From NCBI GenBank assembly GCA_934477985.1, contig CAKSOR010000140.1:1-6876 (forward strand): a stretch of 6,876 bases of DNA, read 5' to 3'. Below are positions 1 to 4,928 of this stretch, one piece after another. The stretch is from an uncultured Eubacteriales bacterium (GTDB lineage Bacteria; Bacillota; Clostridia; Oscillospirales; CAG-272). Each line of letters opens with the position of its first letter. Within the stretch, counting starts at the first letter, position 1. Made by a program: the position numbers and the translations under genes. The notes beneath the pieces are model-generated. The model did not search any database and was not told the origin of the DNA. It worked only from the letters and a program-made list of their open reading frames with translations.

Positions 1-1
1 G

Positions 2-520
2 CCCGGAGGAGTAGACGACGCGATTAACCATCTGGTCTCTCTCGGACACCGTCATATCGGCTATATCGGCGAGCGGAACACGCGCGAAAAGCAGAAGTCC
101 TTCATGAAGCTGATGGAGAAGCGCGGACTCGCTGTCTCCGAACGCGACATGTTCGTGAGCTCAAGGCGCTTCGAGATGATCGGCGTCGAGGGCGCGGAGT
201 ATTTTCTGCGCTCGAGAAGCTGTCCGACCGCGTTCATCACGGCTTACGACGAGGTCGCGATCGGCGCGATGCATACCTTTTCGCAGCGCGGGATCAAAGT
301 CCCTGAGGATGTCTCGATAATCGGAATCAACGACATTCCGTCCTCGGCGTTCACCCTGGCACCGCTCACGACGATTAAAACCTTCCCGGACGAGGTGATC
401 TCGCTCGCCGCCAATCTGCTGATCGACCGTATCGCCGACCCGACCCGCGCGATACAGAAGGTGATGCTCAGCAGCGAACTGATAATCCGCGGAACTACTT
501 CAAGACCGAAGGAGAACTGA
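2..520 (+). CDS. LacI/GalR-family transcriptional repressor, C-terminal part (5' truncated by window edge)
   Basis: This is the sugar-binding half of a LacI-family repressor. About 172 residues are visible, roughly half of the usual ~340, and the frame is open from base 2, so the DNA-binding helix-turn-helix lies off the left edge. Seen directly: the family motif GHRHIGYIGE early in the fragment, then CPTAFITAYDEVAIGAM, RGIKVPEDVSIIGINDI and APLTTI, which are the typical periplasmic-binding-protein-like core blocks of LacI regulators. The DEVAIGAM and PEDVSIIGINDI blocks resemble the EbgR-like branch. Family members bind a sugar or sugar phosphate in this domain and release an operator in the N-terminal domain's target. 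The gene ends 3 bp before the GH28-like gene and contains that gene's ribosome binding site, so the two are almost certainly co-transcribed and the repressor probably controls this local sugar-use cluster. The effector cannot be read from the sequence. An internal ATG at 104 is not the true start because homology continues upstream of it. Confidence 0.93.
   Translation, partial: PGGVDDAINHLVSLGHRHIGYIGERNTREKQKSFMKLMEKRGLAVSERDMFVSSRRFEMIGVEGAEYFLRSRSCPTAFITAYDEVAIGAMHTFSQRGIKVPEDVSIIGINDIPSSAFTLAPLTTIKTFPDEVISLAANLLIDRIADPTRAIQKVMLSSELIIRGTTSRPKEN
509..516 (+). promoter_or_regulatory. Ribosome binding site for the GH28-like gene, inside the end of the repressor gene
   Basis: AAGGAGAA lies just before the repressor stop codon, with 9 bases between GGAG and the ATG at 524. 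It fixes the start of the beta-helix gene and implies translational coupling to the repressor gene. Confidence 0.7.
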
Positions 521-523
521 ATC

Positions 524-1828
524 ATGAGAACTTTCAACATAACCGACTATGGGGCGGTCGAATCCGACCTCTTGCAGACCAAGGCGATTCAGGCGGCGAT
601 CGACGACTGCTTTCTTGCCGGCGGCGGCGAGGTCGTGATTCCCGCGGGCGTCTATCGCACCGGAGGAATCCGCATCCGCTCGAACGTTACGCTGCACCTG
701 TTATCCGGCGCGATACTCGAGGGCAGCCGCGACCCGGACGACTACAACGCCTGGCGCGAGGACAGGCTCGAGCCGATCGACGTGCCAGACAAAGAGCCGG
801 CGAAATACCGTTCGGCGCTCCGCACGAGCCGCTGGAACAACGCGATGATCCGCGCCTTTGACGCGCACGATTTCGCGATAATCGGCGAGCCCGGCTCGAT
901 AATAAACGGAATGAACTGCTTTGACCCGTCCGGCGAGGAGAATTACCGCGGACCGCACGGAATCAATATCTGGGACTGCGAGCGTGTGACCCTGCGCGGC
1001 TACACTCTCCGGGCGACCGGAAACTGGGCGCACGCGATCTTCCGGACGAAGGATCTCGATATCCGCGGCGTGACGGTGCAGGGCGGACACGACGGACTCG
1101 ACGTCTTCCTCTGCGAGAATGTGCTCATCGAGGACTGCAAGTTCTGGACGGGCGACGACAGCCTCGCCGGATTCGGCAGCAGGAACGTCACGATGCGCCG
1201 CTGCGTACTCAATTCGTCGTGCAGCTCGATAAGATTCGGCGGCACCGACGTGCTCATCGAGGAGTGTGAGAACCACGGCGAGCCGAGATTCGGTTTCCGC
1301 GGCTCGCTCTCGCCCGAGGAGAAGGCGCTCGGCGAATTCACCGGCACGGCGCACCGCAGACGCACGCTCAACGCGTTCCTCTACTACTGTGACGAGCGCT
1401 TCGGAAAACTGCCGTATGAGCCGGGCAATATCACTGTCCGCAACTGCGATTTCGACGCCTCCTATGACCTCTTCAAGATGACCTTCGGCGAGCATATCTG
1501 GTCGTGCGGAGAACCGCTCCGCTCGATCACCTTCGAGAACTGCCGTCTCGCGAATGTCAGCCTTCCGACCGGAATACTCGGGGAAAAGGACAAGCCGATC
1601 GAGTTCAGACTGAAGAACGTCGGGCTCTCGGCGGTCGATGGCATTGAGAGTCAGGGCCCCATCGACGCCGAGAATTTCTCGCTCATTGAGCTTGATAATG
1701 TGAAACTGAACGGCTACACCTCGCCGAAGCTGGTGCTTCGCTCGGAGGGCGAGGTCATCGTGAAGGACTGCGACGCCTTCGAGATTGTCCGAGAAGCGCC
1801 CGGAAAATCGGGAATACGCGGCAACTGA
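524..1828 (+). CDS. GH28-like right-handed parallel beta-helix protein (polygalacturonase superfamily, atypical active site)
   Basis: This 434-residue protein belongs to the pectin-lyase-like beta-helix fold and resembles glycoside hydrolase family 28, whose members cleave galacturonan or related uronic-acid/rhamnose glycans. Seen: the family entry block from residue 6 (ITDYGAVESD, then TKAIQAAIDDC, GGGEVVIPAGVYRTGGI and SNVTLHLLSGAILEGSRDPDDY), followed by repeated beta-helix rungs of the type NVxIEDC, NVTMRRC and NITVRNC. HDGLD at 189-193 occupies the place of the GH28 NTDG(I/L)D motif and keeps its aspartate; GDD at 210-212 is intact. The next canonical motif, GHG, is replaced by SSCSSIRFGG (231-240), and no clear RIK motif follows. 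It may therefore be a distant GH28 branch with altered chemistry or specificity, or a non-catalytic beta-helix. No signal peptide is visible, since the helix begins within the first ten residues, so it probably acts in the cytoplasm on imported oligosaccharides. It starts 3 bp after the repressor stop and ends before an intrinsic terminator. Fold assignment is confident; substrate is unknown. Confidence 0.88.
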   Translation: MRTFNITDYGAVESDLLQTKAIQAAIDDCFLAGGGEVVIPAGVYRTGGIRIRSNVTLHLLSGAILEGSRDPDDYNAWREDRLEPIDVPDKEPAKYRSALRTSRWNNAMIRAFDAHDFAIIGEPGSIINGMNCFDPSGEENYRGPHGINIWDCERVTLRGYTLRATGNWAHAIFRTKDLDIRGVTVQGGHDGLDVFLCENVLIEDCKFWTGDDSLAGFGSRNVTMRRCVLNSSCSSIRFGGTDVLIEECENHGEPRFGFRGSLSPEEKALGEFTGTAHRRRTLNAFLYYCDERFGKLPYEPGNITVRNCDFDASYDLFKMTFGEHIWSCGEPLRSITFENCRLANVSLPTGILGEKDKPIEFRLKNVGLSAVDGIESQGPIDAENFSLIELDNVKLNGYTSPKLVLRSEGEVIVKDCDAFEIVREAPGKSGIRGN

Positions 1829-1890
1829 CCCGGGCGGTCTGTCGCGTCGGCATATGAAACCGGCTCTTCCACACAACTTGCCATAAATCC

Positions 1891-1926
1891 AATCGCCTGC
1901 CTGAGAGATCAGAGGGCGATTTTTTT
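1891..1926 (+). terminator. Intrinsic terminator after the repressor/GH28-like unit
   Basis: AATCGCC (1891-1897) pairs perfectly with GGCGATT (1915-1921), and an inner CTGA/TCAG stem closes on a GAGA tetraloop (1901-1912). A run of seven T follows at 1920-1926. It lies 62 bp after the GH28-like stop codon and 21 bp before the next promoter's -35 box, so it separates two transcription units. The 1829-1890 stretch ahead of it holds nothing else I can recognise. Confidence 0.88.
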
Positions 1927-1947
1927 GTGCGAATTTTCATTTTGGGC

Positions 1948-1976
1948 TTGACAAATCACATTTCAGGTGGTATAAT
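1948..1976 (+). promoter_or_regulatory. Consensus housekeeping promoter with extended -10, driving the PHP-gene operon
   Basis: TTGACA at 1948-1953 and TATAAT at 1971-1976 are both perfect consensus, separated by exactly 17 bp. TG at 1968-1969, one base before the -10, adds an extended -10 element. Transcription should begin near 1982-1984, giving a leader of only about 16 nt before the ATG at 1999. I found no convincing inverted-repeat operator overlapping it, so the sequence does not show how, or whether, this very strong promoter is repressed. Confidence 0.92.
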
Positions 1977-1986
1977 GGTTAAAAAT

Positions 1987-1992
1987 GGAGGT
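1987..1992 (+). promoter_or_regulatory. Ribosome binding site that decides the start of the first PHP gene
   Basis: GGAGGT sits 6 bases ahead of the ATG at 1999. The two upstream in-frame starts, GTG at 1927 and ATG at 1975, lie respectively before the promoter and inside its -10 box, so neither can be translated from this promoter's transcript. Confidence 0.9.
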
Positions 1993-1998
1993 ATTCCA

Positions 1999-2796
1999 AT
2001 GCGATACATATTTGATAACGATCTGCATATCCACTCGGGACTCTCGCTCTGCTCGGGAGATTCTGCACAGAATCCCACACGAATCCTTGAATACGCCGAG
2101 CAGAATAATCTGAAAACCATCTGCCTGACCGACCATTACTGGGACGAGACCGTTCCCGGCGCGGAGAATTTCGATTTCTACAGCCGTCAGAACTACGCGC
2201 ATATTGCCAAGGCGCTTCCGCTTCCGAAGAGCGACCGCGTGAACTTCCTCTTCGGTGTCGAGACCGATCTTGACAAGAATCTGACGCTCGGAATCTCACG
2301 TGAGAACTTCGACAAGTTCGCGTTTGTAATAATTCCGACGACTCACCTGCATATGAACGGCTTCACCTGCCGCGGCGACGAGAGCACCGAGGAGCGCGCT
2401 GAGCTCTGGGTTGACCGATTTGACGCCGTGCTCGATATGGACATCCCGTTCCATAAGGTCGGCATAGCGCATCTGACCTGCTCGCTGATGAACCGCGGAC
2501 ACTGCCGGGAGACGCTCGATCTCATCCCGGACAGCGAGCTTGACCGGCTCTTTACCCGCGCGGCTGAACGCGGCGCAGGCATCGAGCTTAATTTCGACTC
2601 GAGGTTCCCGGAATTTCCGGATCCGGAAAGCGAGCTGCGGATCTACCGCCGCGCGAAGGCGAACGGCTGTAAGTTCTATTTCGGAAGCGATGCGCATCAT
2701 CCCGCCGGACTCGACGCCGAAAAGGAGAACGCCGAGCGGATTATCGACCTTCTCGGGCTTGAGGAGTCCGACAAATTCATTCTGGAGAGAAAATGA
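1999..2796 (+). CDS. PHP-domain metal-dependent phosphoesterase, short HisK-like form
   Basis: This 265-residue protein is almost entirely one PHP (polymerase and histidinol phosphatase) domain, a distorted beta/alpha barrel that holds a cluster of divalent metals and hydrolyses phosphate esters. Probable metal ligands seen in order: H10 and H12 (DLHIHSG), D45 and H46 (LTDHYWDE), E88 (GVETD), H116 or H118 (TTHLHMNG), H158 (GIAHL), and D231 and H233 (GSDAHHP). The full set looks complete, so an active enzyme is likely. Length and motif spacing resemble the HisK-type histidinol-phosphatase branch. However, no histidine biosynthesis gene is nearby and the neighbours are sugar-related, so a sugar-phosphate or other small phosphoester substrate is equally possible. 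No signal peptide is seen, which suggests a cytoplasmic enzyme. It is the first gene after a consensus promoter and overlaps the next gene by ATGA, indicating coupled expression. Family assignment is strong; substrate is unknown. Confidence 0.9.
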   Translation: MRYIFDNDLHIHSGLSLCSGDSAQNPTRILEYAEQNNLKTICLTDHYWDETVPGAENFDFYSRQNYAHIAKALPLPKSDRVNFLFGVETDLDKNLTLGISRENFDKFAFVIIPTTHLHMNGFTCRGDESTEERAELWVDRFDAVLDMDIPFHKVGIAHLTCSLMNRGHCRETLDLIPDSELDRLFTRAAERGAGIELNFDSRFPEFPDPESELRIYRRAKANGCKFYFGSDAHHPAGLDAEKENAERIIDLLGLEESDKFILERK

Positions 2797-3848
2797 GAAA
2801 ATATCTTCTGCCGGAGGTTGGCAATTTCTATAAGGCAAATCTTCACAGCCACTCGACGCTGTCCGACGGCTCGTTCACGGTCGCCGAGCTGAAGGAGGAG
2901 TACAAAAAGCGCGGATATTCGATTCTGGCGACGAGCGACCATGACGCGCTGCACTCGAACTATTCGCTCTCCGAGCCGGATTTTCTGATTCTGACCGCGT
3001 ATGAGATCAGCGTCCGGAGCGACGACACGCTGACGCCGCATTCTCTCAGGAAAATCGTCGACCTCAACCTTTTCGCGAAGACTCCGGACAACCTGACCCA
3101 GTGCGGCTATCACCCCGATACGGTCGAATGGCTGGTCAGGCGCGGAAAGCTGTCGCGCGAGGAGGTTGACTCGATAAAGTACGCCGGTGAGCTGCGCGAT
3201 CTGCACTATTATCCGGCGAACATAAACAAGATAATAAGAACGGCGAATGAGAACGGTTTTCTTGTCTCGATAAACCATCCCGAGTGGGACAACATAAACT
3301 ACTCGGACTACGGAATGTTCGAGGGCGCTTTCGCGGTTGAGGTCTACAACCACGGCAGCTATGTGTTTGACGGACTGCACGATTCCGAGGCGGTGTTCGA
3401 GGACATTCTGAAGAGCGGGAAGAGGATTTTCGCGCTCGCGACCGACGATAACCACAACGGCGGTAAAAGTTTTACCGACTCGTTCGGCGGATTTACGATG
3501 ATAAAAGCGCCCGAGCTGAGCTATTCGGCGGTTATCGGGGCGCTTGAGCGCGGCGAGTTCTACGCGTCGACTGGACCGCTGATCGAGGAGCTCTACTACG
3601 AGGACGGTTACGTTCACATAAGGACGAGCGAAGCCGCCGACATCTGTATGAACACGATCGGACGCAAGGGCGGGCGTGCCGCTTCTGACGATGGCTCGCC
3701 GATTACCGTGGCGGCGTTCAAGGTCGACCCCGACTACGGCTACATGCGCTTCCGCGTGCGCGACATGAGGGGAAACAAGGCTTGGACGAACGCGTATTAC
3801 ACCGATGAATTTCATCCCGGGGCGAAGCGCATCCGGGCGATAATATAA
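2793..3848 (+). CDS. PHP-domain phosphoesterase with C-terminal beta-rich extension (paralogue A)
   Basis: This 351-residue protein has an N-terminal PHP domain (about 12-260) and a beta-rich C-terminal extension (about 263-345). Probable metal ligands are H18 and H20 (NLHSHSTLSDG), D49 and H50 (TSDHD), E71 (TAYE), H162 (INHPEW), and D219 and H221 (ATDDNHN). FYASTGP (256-262) closes the PHP part, and AWTNAY (330-335) marks the end of the extension, a layout known in PHP proteins found near carbohydrate genes. At the position where its neighbour has H87 in VCHICMIAK, this protein has D90 in VDLNLFAK, so one usual histidine ligand appears to be an aspartate (GAC at 3060-3062). H83 is a possible substitute. 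The gene overlaps the preceding stop codon by ATGA and has GGAGAGA at 2784-2790 as ribosome binding site. It is clearly homologous to the following gene. A cytoplasmic phosphoesterase is inferred; the substrate is not evident. Confidence 0.9.
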   Translation: MRKYLLPEVGNFYKANLHSHSTLSDGSFTVAELKEEYKKRGYSILATSDHDALHSNYSLSEPDFLILTAYEISVRSDDTLTPHSLRKIVDLNLFAKTPDNLTQCGYHPDTVEWLVRRGKLSREEVDSIKYAGELRDLHYYPANINKIIRTANENGFLVSINHPEWDNINYSDYGMFEGAFAVEVYNHGSYVFDGLHDSEAVFEDILKSGKRIFALATDDNHNGGKSFTDSFGGFTMIKAPELSYSAVIGALERGEFYASTGPLIEELYYEDGYVHIRTSEAADICMNTIGRKGGRAASDDGSPITVAAFKVDPDYGYMRFRVRDMRGNKAWTNAYYTDEFHPGAKRIRAII

Positions 3849-3853
3849 GGAGA
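3847..3853 (+). promoter_or_regulatory. Ribosome binding site of the third PHP gene
   Basis: AAGGAGA overlaps the upstream TAA stop and lies 5 bases before the ATG at 3859. The intergenic gap is only 10 bp, supporting a single transcript. Confidence 0.75.
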
Positions 3854-3858
3854 AAACT

Positions 3859-4890
3859 ATGAAGAAGATACTTCTTGACGAATCACTCAACCACTACCGC
3901 GCGAATCTGCACTGCCATTCGACTATCTCGGACGGAAAGAAGACTCCCGAGGAGCTGAAGGAGTTCTACAAGTCCCGCGGCTATTCGGCGATCGCTTACA
4001 CCGACCACAACGCGTTCATCCCGCACAACGACCTGACCGACGACTCCTTCGTCGCGCTGAACGCCATCGAGTACGATATAAACGAGGGCGCGTGGACTCC
4101 GACTGTCAAGGTCTGCCACATCTGCATGATAGCGAAGGACAAGTCGAACCGCGCCGACCCGTTCTTCCGCGCCTGGGCGTATAAGAGCGAGAAAATGATA
4201 CCCTGGCTCGACCGCACCGACAACGACCTGACTCAGCCCGACACGAAGCGTATCTACAACGGCGCGTTCATCTCGGAATTCATGCGTTCAGGTCGCGCTA
4301 AGGGCTTCTATGTCACCTACAACCACCCGGTCTGGTCGCTCGAGAGCTATCCGCAGTACAGCGGCTACGCGAATATGGACGCTTTCGAGATGGTCAACTA
4401 CGGTTGTCTTGTCGAGGGCTATGACGACGACAACGGTCACTGCTACGACGATTTCCTGAATCAGGGCAAGCGGATCTTTGCGCTCGCGACCGACGACAAC
4501 CACAACCATCAGCCCGACGACAGTCCGCGCTGCGACTCGTTCGGCGGAAGCACGGTTCTGCTCGCGCCCGACCTCAGCTATGAGTCGCTGATAAAGGCGC
4601 TTGAGACCGGCAGTTTCTACGCGGTCTCCGGCAGCTCGACGCACTTCGGCGCGGACATCAAGTCGATCGTTTACGAGGACGGAAAGGTCACGATAAAGAC
4701 CTCGCCCGCCCGCGCGATCTATATGATAACCGCGACTCGCTCCAGCCGCGCGGCTTATCCGGACCCCGCAAGGGACGGCGAGGCAACCTTTCAGATAAGT
4801 GACGACGAGGTCTGGTTCAGATTCGTCGTGGTCGACAAGGAAGGGTACAAGTCGTATTCGAACGCTTATTTTGTCGATACAATCAGATAA
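3859..4890 (+). CDS. PHP-domain phosphoesterase with C-terminal beta-rich extension (paralogue B)
   Basis: This 343-residue protein has the same architecture as the gene before it: a PHP domain (about 12-258) plus a C-terminal beta-rich part ending in SYSNAY (332-337). Probable metal ligands are H18 and H20 (NLHCHSTISDG), D49 and H50 (YTDHN), E71 (NAIEYD), H87 (VCHICMIAK), H156 (YNHPVW), and D213 and H215 (ATDDNHN); this set looks complete. The first 71 residues align with paralogue A without a gap, and GKRIFALATDDNHN is identical in both, which points to an old tandem duplication. The middle differs: this copy has an acidic stretch at 186-198 (EGYDDDNGHCYDD) and a different lid region around 94-135. 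No signal peptide is seen. It is the last gene of the operon and its stop lies 7 bp before the shared hairpin. Family known, phosphoesterase activity inferred, substrate unknown. Confidence 0.9.
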   Translation: MKKILLDESLNHYRANLHCHSTISDGKKTPEELKEFYKSRGYSAIAYTDHNAFIPHNDLTDDSFVALNAIEYDINEGAWTPTVKVCHICMIAKDKSNRADPFFRAWAYKSEKMIPWLDRTDNDLTQPDTKRIYNGAFISEFMRSGRAKGFYVTYNHPVWSLESYPQYSGYANMDAFEMVNYGCLVEGYDDDNGHCYDDFLNQGKRIFALATDDNHNHQPDDSPRCDSFGGSTVLLAPDLSYESLIKALETGSFYAVSGSSTHFGADIKSIVYEDGKVTIKTSPARAIYMITATRSSRAAYPDPARDGEATFQISDDEVWFRFVVVDKEGYKSYSNAYFVDTIR

Positions 4891-4891
4891 C

Positions 4892-4922
4892 AAAAACGGC
4901 GTCCGCCTTGATGACGGACGCC
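4892..4922. terminator. Shared bidirectional terminator between convergent PHP operon and GH116 gene
   Basis: GGCGTCCG (4898-4905) pairs perfectly with CGGACGCC (4915-4922) around a 9-nt loop. Read on the minus strand, the stem is followed after one base by five T (the A run at 4892-4896), a good terminator for the GH116 gene, whose stop is 6 bp from the stem. Read on the plus strand, it is followed by ATATCTTTATTTTA, a weaker but plausible T-rich tail for the PHP operon. Both flanking genes end within 10 bp of the stem. Confidence 0.85.
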
Positions 4923-4928
4923 ATATCT

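Noticed and set aside
701..1876. Long antisense frame of 391 codons opposite the GH28-like gene
   Set aside because: Its translation is low-complexity, rich in Arg, Ala, Val and Glu, with no recognisable motif; it is the mirror of a GC-rich coding region and runs through the 3' untranslated stretch.
1854..1886. Ten-residue open frame in the gap after the GH28-like gene
   Set aside because: No ribosome binding site precedes it and it sits between a stop codon and a terminator; nothing suggests it is translated.
1928..1990. LacI-type operator overlapping the PHP promoter
   Set aside because: I looked for an inverted repeat such as TG...CA around a central CG, and found only chance TG/CA ends without matching half-sites.
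1927..1998. Possible 24-residue N-terminal extension of the first PHP protein from GTG 1927 or ATG 1975
   Set aside because: Both starts lie upstream of, or inside, the consensus promoter's -10 box, while ATG 1999 has an ideal GGAGGT at 6 bp and begins right before the PHP motif.
2697..3890. Long antisense frame of 397 codons opposite the second PHP gene
   Set aside because: It shows the same Arg/Val-rich shadow composition, spans two gene boundaries, and lies opposite a gene with clear PHP motifs.
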